Shown: positions 1 to 5,670 of the stretch, one piece after another | How positions within the stretch are numbered: position 1 is the first letter of the stretch | Layout of the letters: every line of letters starts with the position of its first letter | Source: Streptomyces sp. MMG1121 | Lineage (GTDB): Bacteria; Actinomycetota; Actinomycetes; Streptomycetales; Streptomycetaceae | DNA length: 5,670 bases | Direction of reading: 5' to 3' | Assembly (NCBI RefSeq): GCF_001280015.1 | Contig: NZ_LGDV01000003.1 | Coordinates: forward strand, 1 to 5,670 | The notes under the pieces: generated by a model | What the model was told of the DNA's origin: nothing | Databases searched by the model: none | The model's input: only the letters and a program-made list of their open reading frames with translations | Made by a program: the position numbers and the translations under genes

Positions 1-3000
1 GGACTGGTCGGCGGGTGCGGTGTCGTTGCTGACGGAGGCGGTGGACTGGCCGGAAGCGGCGGGGCGTCCGCGCCGGGCAGGCGTCTCGTCGTTCGGGATG
101 AGCGGCACCAATGCCCACGTGATCGTCGAAGAGGCACCGCCCGCCCCTGCCGTTCCGGACACCGCGGCCCCTTCGGACAGCCCTGCCGTCGACGGCGCGG
201 CTGCCGCCTCCGGCGGCGCCGCGCCGCCCCTGCCCTGGCTCCTCTCCGCGCCCGACCGGAACGCGCTGTTGGCCCAGGCACGGCAGCTGCGCTCCTTCGT
301 CGCCGAGCGTACGGAGCTGAGCCCGCTCGACGCCGCCTACTCGCTGGCGACCACGCGGGCGTCCCTGGACCGCAGGGCGGTGGTGACCGCCGGTGACCGG
401 GATCAACTGCTCGGCGGGCTCGATGCGTTGCTGCTCGGGACACCGTCTGCGGCCGTCACCGAAGGTGCGGTCGCCGATGGCAAGGTGGCCTTCCTCTTCA
501 CGGGCCAGGGCGCGCAGCGGCCGGGCATGGGGCGGGAGCTGTACGTGGCCCATCCGGCCTTCGCCACGGCCTTCGACGCGGTGTGCGCCGAACTCGACCC
601 GCACCTGGACCGGCCCGTCAAGGACCTGGTGTTCGGCCCGGACGCGGCGCCGCTGGACCGGACCGGCTACGCGCAGCCGGCACTGTTCGCCGTCGAGGTG
701 GCGCTGTTCCGGCTGCTCGAGTCCTGGGGCGTGCGCCCCGACTACCTGCTCGGCCACTCGATCGGCGAGCTGACCGCCGCACACGCGGCCGGTGTCTTCT
801 CCCTCGCGGACGCCTGTCGCCTGGTCGCGGCGCGCGGCCGGTTGATGGAGGCGCTGCCCGCGGGTGGCGCGATGGTGGCGCTCCAGGCCACCGAGGACGA
901 GGTGCGCGCCTCGCTCGACGAGCTGCGCGCCTCGCTCGACAGCCACCAGGAGCAGGCAGGCTGCATCGACATCGCCGCCGTCAACGGGCCGCACGCCACC
1001 GTGATCTCCGGCCTCGACGAATCCGTCTCGCACGTCGCCGGGCAGTGGGCGGCGCAGGGGCGGAAGGTGAAGCGGCTGCGCGTGAGCCACGCGTTCCACT
1101 CGCCGCTCATGGACCCGATGCTGGCGGACTTCCGGGAGGTGGCGCAGGCGGTCGAGTACGGCGCACCCAGCATCCCCGTCGTCTCCGACCTGACCGGAAC
1201 GGTGGCGAGTTCACAGGAGATCGGCACACCCGAGTACTGGGTCCGGCACGTCCGGGAGGCCGTGCGCTTCCACGACGGCATGCGCTTCCTGGAGTCGCAG
1301 CAGACCAGGACGTATGTGGAACTGGGACCGGCGGGCGTGCTCAGCGCCATGGGGCAGGACTGCCTCGCCGACGGCCCCGGCGCGGCACTGGTACCGGCGC
1401 TGCGCGCGGACCGGCCCGAGGACGAGAGCCTGGTCGCGGCGCTCGCCGCCGTGCACGTACGCGGCGTGGACGTCGACTGGCAGGCGGTGTTCGAGGGCTC
1501 CGGACCGCGGCGCACGGACCTGCCGACGTACGCCTTCCAGCGTCAGCGCTACTGGCCCACTGCCACGGCCTCCGCCGCGGTGCCCGGTGACGCCGCCTCG
1601 TCACCGACGGGAGACCGGACCGAGGACGCGGCGCCCTTCTGGGACGCCGTGGAGCGGGTGGACCACCGTTCGCTGGCGGCGATGCTGGAGGTGCGCGACG
1701 ACCAGCCGCTGAGCGACGTGCTGCCCGCGCTGTCGGACTGGCGGCGTCGGCAGCGGGAACAGCGCACGGTGAACGGCTGGCGCTACCGGATCGCCTGGAA
1801 GCCGGTCGACGTCCCGCCGCCCGCCCCCGTACTCACCGGCACCTGGCTGATCCTTGTGCCCGCCGAACCAGGGGACCACCCGCTGGTCGAAGGTGCCGTG
1901 CGCGCGCTGACCGAGCGCGGCGCGAGCGCTCGTACCCTGCGGGTGCGCGACGGTGCGGACCTGTCCGCCGAGCTGCGCACCGGGATGGCGGACCCGGACG
2001 CGGGCCTGGTGGCGGGCGGTCCGCCGGCCGGCGTGCTGTCGCTGCTCGGCCTCGACGACACCCCGGGCGACGAAGGGCCCGCGACCACCCGGGGCGGCCT
2101 GGCCACCGTCGCCCTGCTGGCGGCCCTGGCCGACACCGGCCTCCAGGCGCCGCTGTGGTGTGCCACACGAGGCGCGGTCGCGGTGGGTCCCGCCGAGCCC
2201 ACAGCCAGCGCCCTGCAGGGCCAACTCTGGGGACTGGGACGGGTGATGGCCCTTGAGCGCCCCGCATCCTGGGGCGGTCTCGTCGACCTTCCCGAGACGT
2301 GGGACGAGCCGTCCCGCGCCCGGTTCGCCGCCGTACTGACCGGCGCGCACGGAGAGGACCAACTGGCCCTGCGCCGCGGCGGTCTGTACGCCCGCCGGCT
2401 GGTGCGCGCAGCGGCGGCCCCCGCCGGGCCGGCCTGGCGGCCACGCGGCACCGTACTGATCACCGGCGGCACCGGAGCGCTCGGCGCGCGGGTGGCCCGC
2501 CGCCTGGCGGAGCACGGCGCGGAACACCTCGTGCTGGTGAGCCGCCGCGGCCGGTCGGCACCAGGAGTCGCCGACCTCGAGGGCGAGCTGACCTCTCTGG
2601 GCACCAAGGTGACCGTGGCCGAGTGCGATGTGACCGACCGGGCGGCGCTGGCCACCCTGGTCCACGGCCTGCGGGACACCGGCGCGCCCATCCGGGCGGT
2701 GGTGCACGCCGCCGGCGCGGCCGAGTACCCGGCCGCGCACACCGACCTCACGGCGCACGCCGCGGTGGTCTGCGCCAAGGTCGCCGGCGCGCTGCACCTG
2801 GACGACATCCTCGGCGACGAACCGCTCGACGCCTTCGTCCTGTTCTCCTCCATCGCCGCGGTCTGGGGGAGCGGCGGCCAGGGTTCGTACGCGGCGGCCA
2901 ACGCCTATCTGGACGCCCTGGCCGAACAGCGCCGTGCCCGCGGCCGGGTCGCCACCTCGGTGGCCTGGGGGCCGTGGGACGAGGGCGGCATGGCCGGTGC

Positions 3001-3826
3001 CGCCGAGGACCACCTGCGCCGCCGCGGACTGTCCCCGCTCGCCCCGCGGACCGCGCTCGACGCGCTGCAGAGCGCGGTCGCGGACGGCGCACCGTGCGTG
3101 GTCGTCGCGGACGTGGACTGGGCACGGTTCGCGCCCGGCTTCACCGCGACCCGGCCTGGCCCGCTGCTCGGCGACCTGCCCGAGGTACGCGCGGCGGCGG
3201 ACGCGACGGGCCGCGACGGCTCGGCGGGCGCCGGACCCGCCCCCCGTCCTGCCGAACGACTGGCCGAACGACTGCTCGCCGCGCGGGAGGCCGATCGCGA
3301 GCAACTGGTCCTGGATCTCGTACGCGAGCACGCCGCGGCGGCTCTGGGCCACACCTCGCCCGCGGGCGTGGGCATCGAGCCGGACCGTGCCTTCCGCGAC
3401 CTCGGCTTCGATTCGCTGGCCGCCGTCGACTTCCGCAACCGGCTGGCCGGCGCCACCGGGCTGCCGCTGGCGACGACGGTGGTCTTCGACCACCCCACCC
3501 CGGCCGGGCTGGCCCGGCACCTGAGAACAGAACTCCTGGGCGTGGCCGCCCACTCGGGGCCGCGGACGGGTTCGAACACCGCTTCCGGCCCGGGTACGGG
3601 GGCGAGCCGCGCGCCGCTCGAGCTGATCGGCGAGCTGGAATCCGCCCTGCGGGCGCTCGCGGAGGACGACGCGGCCCGTGCCCACATCGGCGGACGGCTG
3701 CACCGCCTCCTGACGGCCTTCAACGAGCACCCGGCGGACGCGCGAGCGACGGCCGACGAAGAAGTCGACACGGCTTCGGCGGATGAGCTTTTCGAGCTCA
3801 TCCAGCAGGAGTTCGGCAAATCCTGA
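1..3826 (+). CDS. Modular type I polyketide synthase, C-terminal part (KS end-AT-KR-ACP-docking), 5' partial
   Basis: This is the 3' end of a large assembly-line PKS gene. The reading frame is open from base 2 and stops at TGA 3824-3826, giving 1274 visible residues (numbered here from base 2). The start lies upstream, so the GTG at 20 is internal. Domains in order: KS C-terminus (1 to about 46, with [11 protein letters not shown]), KS-AT linker, AT (about 163-480, FTGQGAQ at 166, nucleophile Ser253 in GHSIGE), post-AT linker ending LPTYAFQRQRYWP, dimerization element (about 546-590), KR (about 593-1000), ACP (Ser1138 in LGFDSL) and C-terminal docking domain (about 1204-1274). HAFH and TGYAQ in the AT indicate malonyl-CoA. 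The KR has all catalytic residues and type A1 marks. From family knowledge, this cytosolic module would extend the chain by two carbons and leave a beta-hydroxyl. With no thioesterase and a docking tail, it passes the chain to the next protein. No TTA codon occurs, so bldA control is not indicated here. The family call is very secure; the product is unknown. Confidence 0.97.
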   Translation, partial: DWSAGAVSLLTEAVDWPEAAGRPRRAGVSSFGMSGTNAHVIVEEAPPAPAVPDTAAPSDSPAVDGAAAASGGAAPPLPWLLSAPDRNALLAQARQLRSFVAERTELSPLDAAYSLATTRASLDRRAVVTAGDRDQLLGGLDALLLGTPSAAVTEGAVADGKVAFLFTGQGAQRPGMGRELYVAHPAFATAFDAVCAELDPHLDRPVKDLVFGPDAAPLDRTGYAQPALFAVEVALFRLLESWGVRPDYLLGHSIGELTAAHAAGVFSLADACRLVAARGRLMEALPAGGAMVALQATEDEVRASLDELRASLDSHQEQAGCIDIAAVNGPHATVISGLDESVSHVAGQWAAQGRKVKRLRVSHAFHSPLMDPMLADFREVAQAVEYGAPSIPVVSDLTGTVASSQEIGTPEYWVRHVREAVRFHDGMRFLESQQTRTYVELGPAGVLSAMGQDCLADGPGAALVPALRADRPEDESLVAALAAVHVRGVDVDWQAVFEGSGPRRTDLPTYAFQRQRYWPTATASAAVPGDAASSPTGDRTEDAAPFWDAVERVDHRSLAAMLEVRDDQPLSDVLPALSDWRRRQREQRTVNGWRYRIAWKPVDVPPPAPVLTGTWLILVPAEPGDHPLVEGAVRALTERGASARTLRVRDGADLSAELRTGMADPDAGLVAGGPPAGVLSLLGLDDTPGDEGPATTRGGLATVALLAALADTGLQAPLWCATRGAVAVGPAEPTASALQGQLWGLGRVMALERPASWGGLVDLPETWDEPSRARFAAVLTGAHGEDQLALRRGGLYARRLVRAAAAPAGPAWRPRGTVLITGGTGALGARVARRLAEHGAEHLVLVSRRGRSAPGVADLEGELTSLGTKVTVAECDVTDRAALATLVHGLRDTGAPIRAVVHAAGAAEYPAAHTDLTAHAAVVCAKVAGALHLDDILGDEPLDAFVLFSSIAAVWGSGGQGSYAAANAYLDALAEQRRARGRVATSVAWGPWDEGGMAGAAEDHLRRRGLSPLAPRTALDALQSAVADGAPCVVVADVDWARFAPGFTATRPGPLLGDLPEVRAAADATGRDGSAGAGPAPRPAERLAERLLAAREADREQLVLDLVREHAAAALGHTSPAGVGIEPDRAFRDLGFDSLAAVDFRNRLAGATGLPLATTVVFDHPTPAGLARHLRTELLGVAAHSGPRTGSNTASGPGTGASRAPLELIGELESALRALAEDDAARAHIGGRLHRLLTAFNEHPADARATADEEVDTASADELFELIQQEFGKS
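2..142 (+). other. Ketosynthase domain, C-terminal end (partial)
   Basis: The visible residues match the closing part of a PKS ketosynthase: DWSAGAVSLLTEAVDWP, then a PRRAGVSSFG stretch and SGTNAHVIVEE. The catalytic Cys and both His lie upstream of the window. The closing motif is repeated at the end of the second KS, where 17 bases (89-105 and 5219-5235) are identical. The first 60 bases are G-rich and C-poor (32 G, 13 C), unlike the following linker. Confidence 0.95.
488..1435 (+). other. Acyltransferase domain, malonyl-CoA type
   Basis: This domain loads the extender unit onto the ACP of its module. It starts around FTGQGAQ (497-517). The serine nucleophile is in GHSIGE (Ser codon 758-760), and the carboxylate-binding Arg lies in the ARGRLM context near 830-846. 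The specificity motif is HAFH (1088-1099), where methylmalonyl ATs have YASH, and its last His is the catalytic one. TGYAQ (662-676) and Ile after the nucleophilic Ser also fit the malonyl class. The segment between the EDEV and AAVNGP motifs looks longer than usual and contains a short tandem duplication. All catalytic residues are present. Substrate prediction rests on motifs only. Confidence 0.93.
903..940 (+). repeat. 21-bp in-frame tandem duplication inside the AT domain
   Basis: Seventeen bases at 903-919 recur exactly at 924-940, a period of 21 bp. This adds seven residues and makes the protein read RASLDEL then RASLDSH. The identity includes wobble positions, which points to a recent slippage or duplication rather than convergent sequence. 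The site is a surface-type variable segment before the conserved AAVNGP motif, so the AT probably tolerates it. Confidence 0.85.
1637..1771 (+). other. Dimerization element preceding the ketoreductase
   Basis: After the AT linker (LPTYAFQRQRYWP at 1520-1558) and a low-complexity Ala/Ser/Pro stretch, a helical segment follows. It runs from FWDAVERVDHRSLAAML to WRRRQREQRTV. This matches the small dimerization element known from KS-AT-KR-ACP modules, where it takes the position of a dehydratase. No DH fold or HxxxGxxxxP motif is seen here, which supports the module being KR-only. Recognition is by sequence pattern, not by structure. Confidence 0.8.
1778..3170 (+). other. Ketoreductase domain, A1 type, apparently active
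   Basis: This domain reduces the beta-keto group on the ACP with NADPH. The structural subdomain begins near WRYRIAWKPV (1778). The catalytic subdomain has the Rossmann motif GGTGALG (2465-2485) and an Asp in CDVTDRAAL. The catalytic residues are Lys (2777-2779), Ser (2849-2851), Tyr (2888-2890) and Asn (2900-2902). The B-type LDD motif is absent: the region after VHAAG reads AAEYPA. The A-type Trp stands eight residues before Tyr (2864-2866). Gln (2879-2881), not His, stands three residues before Tyr, which marks A1 over A2. The prediction is an L-configured alcohol. With a malonyl unit there is no alpha-methyl centre. Confidence 0.92.
3302..3535 (+). other. Acyl carrier protein domain
   Basis: The sequence from LVLDLVREHAAAALGH to PTPAGLARHL is a standard PKS ACP. 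The phosphopantetheine serine is in LGFDSLAAVDFRNRL (codon 3413-3415). The VVFDHPTP segment closes the domain, as usual. It carries the growing chain during extension and reduction and is the last catalytic-cycle domain of this polypeptide. Confidence 0.95.
3611..3823 (+). other. C-terminal docking domain (class 1 type)
   Basis: After a Gly/Ser/Thr-rich linker, the tail holds helices starting APLELIGELESALRALAED and HIGGRLHRLL. A flexible acidic spacer follows, then a final helix ADELFELIQQEFGKS. This is the usual layout of class 1 actinomycete docking tails: two dimerizing helices plus a terminal recognition helix. The next gene begins with the matching type of N-terminal coiled coil, so the two proteins are probably consecutive in the assembly line. 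Confidence 0.9.
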
Positions 3827-3883
3827 CCCGACCGGCAACACGAGGCCGCGTCTTTGAACCGAGAGCCGAGGGGTAACCCACCG
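3827..3883 (+). other. Intergenic spacer between two PKS genes
   Basis: These 57 bp separate the TGA of the first gene from the ATG of the second. I see no stem-loop with a T-run and no clear promoter. The only inverted repeat is a trivial three-pair GGG/CCC around 3871-3879. The spacer is a whole number of codons and has no stop in the shared frame. Co-transcription is the simplest reading. Confidence 0.8.
3868..3873 (+). promoter_or_regulatory. Ribosome binding site for the downstream PKS gene
   Basis: GAGGGG lies ten bases before ATG 3884 and is a close fit to the anti-Shine-Dalgarno complement. It supports ATG 3884 over the in-frame TTG at 3854, which has no purine-rich stretch at a suitable distance. 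The start is also supported by the protein, which begins exactly with a typical docking-domain N-terminus. Confidence 0.75.
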
Positions 3884-3982
3884 ATGGGGAACGAAGACAA
3901 GCTCCTGGAACACCTCAAGTGGATGACCGCCGAGTTGAGGCGGACCCGGCAGCGTCTGCAGGAGGTGGAGTCCGCCGAGCAG
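3884..3982 (+). other. N-terminal docking domain (class 1 coiled coil)
   Basis: The residues before the KS form one amphipathic, charged helix ([20 protein letters not shown], then QEVESAEQ). This is the usual form of class 1 N-terminal docking domains, in which two copies make a parallel coiled coil. Basic residues here face a terminal helix on the preceding protein that is rich in Asp and Glu. That suits a cognate pair, though the detailed pairing is inferred. Confidence 0.9.
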
Positions 3983-5670
3983 GAGCCGATCGCGATCGTC
4001 TCCATGGCGTGCCGGTTCCCCGGCGGGGTCCAGTCGCCACAGGACCTGTGGCGGCTGCTGCACGACCGGGTGGACGCCATCTCCGGCTTCCCCGAGAACC
4101 GTGGCTGGGACCTCGACGCGCTGTACGCGGCGGATCCGGACCAGTCCGGCACCTCGTACGTCCGCGATGGCGGATTCCTCTACGACGCGGGTGACTTCGA
4201 CGCGGAGTTCTTCGGGATCAGCCCGCGCGAGGCGCTGGCGATGGACCCGCAGCAGCGCCTGCTCCTGGAGACGTCGTGGGAGGCGTTCGAACGGGCCGGC
4301 ATCGACCCGACCTCCCTGCGAAGCAGCGCGACCGGCGTGTTCACCGGCATCAACGGCCAGGAGTACAGCCCGCGCGCCACGACCGCGCCGGAAGAACTGG
4401 AGGGCCATCTGCTCACCGGCACGGCCGCGAGCGTCGCCTCCGGGCGCGTCGCCTACACCCTGGGCCTGGAGGGACCGGCGGTCAGCGTGGACACGGCGTG
4501 CTCGTCGGGCCTGGTCGCACTCCATCTGGCCTGCCATGCGTTGCGGCAGGGCGAGTGCTCGCTGGCCCTCGCGGGCGGCGCGACGGTCATGGCGGGCCCC
4601 GGCCCCTTCGTCGAGTTCAGCAGGCAGCGAGGCCTGGCCGCGGACGGCCGCTGCAAGCCGTTCGCGGCTGCCGCCGACGGCACCGCCTGGGGCGAGGGCG
4701 TCGGCGTCCTGCTGCTGGAGCGCCTCTCGGACGCGCAGCGGCTCGGCCACCCGGTACTGGCCGTGGTGCGCGGCAGCGCGGTCAACCAGGACGGCGCCAG
4801 CAACGGCCTGACCGCGCCCAACGGCCCCGCACAGCAGCGCGTGATCCGGCAGGCACTGGCCAACGCCGGGCTGAGTCCGGACGAGGTCGATGCGGTGGAG
4901 GCGCACGGTACGGGTACGGCGCTGGGTGATCCGATCGAGGCGCAGGCGCTGCTGGCGACGTACGGACAGGAGCGGCCGGAAGGGCGGCCGCTGTGGCTGG
5001 GGTCCGTCAAGTCCAACATCGGGCACACCGCGGCCGCTTCGGGGATCGCCGGTGTGATCAAGATGGTGCTGGCGATGCGGCACGGCGTACTGCCGCCCAC
5101 GCTGCATGTGGACGAGCCCACGCCGCATGTCGACTGGTCTCCGGGCACCGTGTCCTTGGTGACCGAACCGACCCGCTGGCCGGTCGCCGACGACCGGCCG
5201 CGGCGGGCGGCGGTGTCCTCGTTCGGGATGAGCGGGACCAATGCGCATGTGGTGCTGGAGGGGGTTTCGGACCTGGGGGAAAGGGAGCTGACCGGTGATG
5301 TGGTGGCTGGTGAAGCGGTGGTCGATGGCGGGCCGGCAGACGGGTCCGGGGACGGCGTCTCGGCGTGGGTGTTGTCGGCGAAGAGTGTGGAGGCGTTGCG
5401 GGGGCAGGCGGGGCGGTTGTTGTCGTTGATGGAGGGGCGGCCTGGGGTGAGGCCGCTGGATGTCGCGTTGTCGTTGGTGACGACGCGTGCGGTTCTTCCT
5501 CATCGCGCTGTGGTGGTGGGACGGGATCGTGGGGAGTTGTTGGCGGGGCTTGGGGGGTTGGTTTCGGGTGGGGCTTTGGCTGATGGTGTGCCGGCTTCGG
5601 GTGTGGTGGCTGGTGTGGCTGGTGTGGGTGGGAAGTCGGTGTTTGTGTTTCCTGGGCAGGGGGCGCAGTG
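3884..5670 (+). CDS. Modular type I polyketide synthase, N-terminal part (docking-KS-linker-AT start), 3' partial
   Basis: This is the first 595 codons of the next PKS gene, open to the window edge with no stop. The N-terminal residues [14 protein letters not shown] open a coiled-coil docking domain (about 1-33). The KS (about 34-459) begins [15 protein letters not shown] and has catalytic Cys206 in DTACSSG, His341 in EAHGTGT and His381 in SNIGHT. It closes with [20 protein letters not shown] linker (about 460-588) follows, and the AT begins with FPGQGAQ at 589-595. The active Cys (not the Gln of KSQ loading domains) and the docking domain make this an extension module, not a loading module. 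AT specificity and any reducing domains are beyond the window. The KS should accept the beta-hydroxyacyl chain from the upstream ACP. The last 450 bases have a different codon choice from the rest, with TTG for 11 of 16 Leu after base 5260. Confidence 0.97.
   Translation, partial: MGNEDKLLEHLKWMTAELRRTRQRLQEVESAEQEPIAIVSMACRFPGGVQSPQDLWRLLHDRVDAISGFPENRGWDLDALYAADPDQSGTSYVRDGGFLYDAGDFDAEFFGISPREALAMDPQQRLLLETSWEAFERAGIDPTSLRSSATGVFTGINGQEYSPRATTAPEELEGHLLTGTAASVASGRVAYTLGLEGPAVSVDTACSSGLVALHLACHALRQGECSLALAGGATVMAGPGPFVEFSRQRGLAADGRCKPFAAAADGTAWGEGVGVLLLERLSDAQRLGHPVLAVVRGSAVNQDGASNGLTAPNGPAQQRVIRQALANAGLSPDEVDAVEAHGTGTALGDPIEAQALLATYGQERPEGRPLWLGSVKSNIGHTAAASGIAGVIKMVLAMRHGVLPPTLHVDEPTPHVDWSPGTVSLVTEPTRWPVADDRPRRAAVSSFGMSGTNAHVVLEGVSDLGERELTGDVVAGEAVVDGGPADGSGDGVSAWVLSAKSVEALRGQAGRLLSLMEGRPGVRPLDVALSLVTTRAVLPHRAVVVGRDRGELLAGLGGLVSGGALADGVPASGVVAGVAGVGGKSVFVFPGQGAQ
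3983..5260 (+). other. Ketosynthase domain, complete, extender type
   Basis: This domain performs the decarboxylative condensation. The triad is Cys (codon 4499-4501), His (4904-4906) and His (5024-5026), with 135 and 175 residues from Cys to the two His, as in active PKS ketosynthases. Other family marks are [19 protein letters not shown], the [14 protein letters not shown] stretch and [16 protein letters not shown] mild variation is DTACSSG where SSS is commoner. No catalytic residue is missing. Composition varies along the domain, with 4861-5100 poorer in C than its flanks. Confidence 0.95.
5219..5670 (+). other. G/T-skewed coding segment, GRINS-like, running off the window
   Basis: From the end of the KS through the KS-AT linker into the AT, the coding strand becomes G/T-rich and C-poor. 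C is 25 of 60 bases at 5161-5220, then 10, 10, 12, 10, 14, 7 and 7 of 60 in the following blocks to 5640. G stays near half (29 of 60 at 5221-5280, 34 of 60 at 5401-5460). The encoded protein is still a normal KS-AT linker and AT start, so the change is in synonymous codon choice. This fits the description of GRINS in PKS genes. Repeat copies elsewhere in the cluster cannot be seen from here. Confidence 0.7.

Noticed and set aside
20..22. GTG as a true start codon of the first gene
   Set aside because: The frame is open upstream to base 2 and encodes KS residues (DWSAGA) before it. A KS tail cannot be a protein N-terminus, so the gene begins outside the window.
742..1515. A 257-codon minus-strand frame opposite the AT
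   Set aside because: It is Ser/Ala/Thr-rich shadow sequence with no domain signature, opposite an intact AT.
1559..1777. Degenerate dehydratase domain between the AT and KR
   Set aside because: The stretch is too short, has no DH motif, and fits the dimerization element of KR-only modules.
2299..3786. A 495-codon plus-strand frame overlapping the KR and ACP
   Set aside because: It is an out-of-frame shadow, extremely Arg/Gly/Pro-rich, and the overlapping frame encodes clear KR and ACP motifs.
3854..3856. TTG as an alternative start of the second gene
   Set aside because: No ribosome binding site precedes it, and the extra residues do not belong to a docking domain. ATG 3884 has both.
3827..3883. 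Transcription terminator or promoter between the two genes
   Set aside because: There is only a three-pair inverted repeat and no T-tract or recognisable -10/-35 pair. Two consecutive PKS genes are normally co-transcribed.
1601..5503. A 1300-codon open frame on the minus strand spanning both genes
   Set aside because: It runs antisense through well-defined PKS domains and across their junction. Its predicted protein is Arg/Gly/Gln/His-rich with no recognisable domain. Long antisense frames are common opposite high-GC genes because stop codons are rare there.

Overview
The window is high-GC actinomycete DNA, most likely from Streptomyces or a close relative. It lies entirely inside a type I modular (assembly-line) polyketide synthase locus. 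Evidence is the C/G-dominated wobble positions, the canonical KS, AT, KR and ACP motifs, and the paired inter-polypeptide docking domains. The compound cannot be named from this much sequence.

Bases 1-3826 hold the 3' end of one PKS gene (1274 residues visible, 5' end outside the window). In order it has the last residues of a KS, a complete malonyl-type AT, a dimerization element, a complete A1-type ketoreductase, an ACP and a C-terminal docking domain. The final module is therefore KS-AT-KR-ACP: it adds an acetate-derived C2 unit and reduces it to an L-configured beta-hydroxyl. There is no DH or ER.

Bases 3827-3883 are a 57-bp gap with a purine-rich ribosome binding site and no convincing terminator. 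Bases 3884-5670 are the 5' end of the next PKS gene on the same strand (595 full codons visible, 3' end outside). It has an N-terminal coiled-coil docking domain, a complete extender KS with an intact Cys-His-His triad, the KS-AT linker and the first residues of an AT. The two genes look co-transcribed. The ACP of the first protein should hand its chain to the KS of the second through a class 1-type docking pair.

The most unusual signal is compositional. At the conserved 3' end of the second KS (about 5219) the coding strand switches abruptly from C-rich to strongly G/T-rich and C-poor, and stays so to the window edge. Leucine becomes mostly TTG. A short segment of similar skew ends at the matching place in the upstream KS (about 1-75). 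This resembles the known GRINS elements (genetic repeats of intense nucleotide skews) of assembly-line PKS genes. Other details are a 21-bp in-frame tandem duplication in the AT, and a gap that would be an open in-frame linker if the single TGA stop were lost. I found no wholly new system: the architecture is ordinary modular PKS with signs of ongoing recombination.
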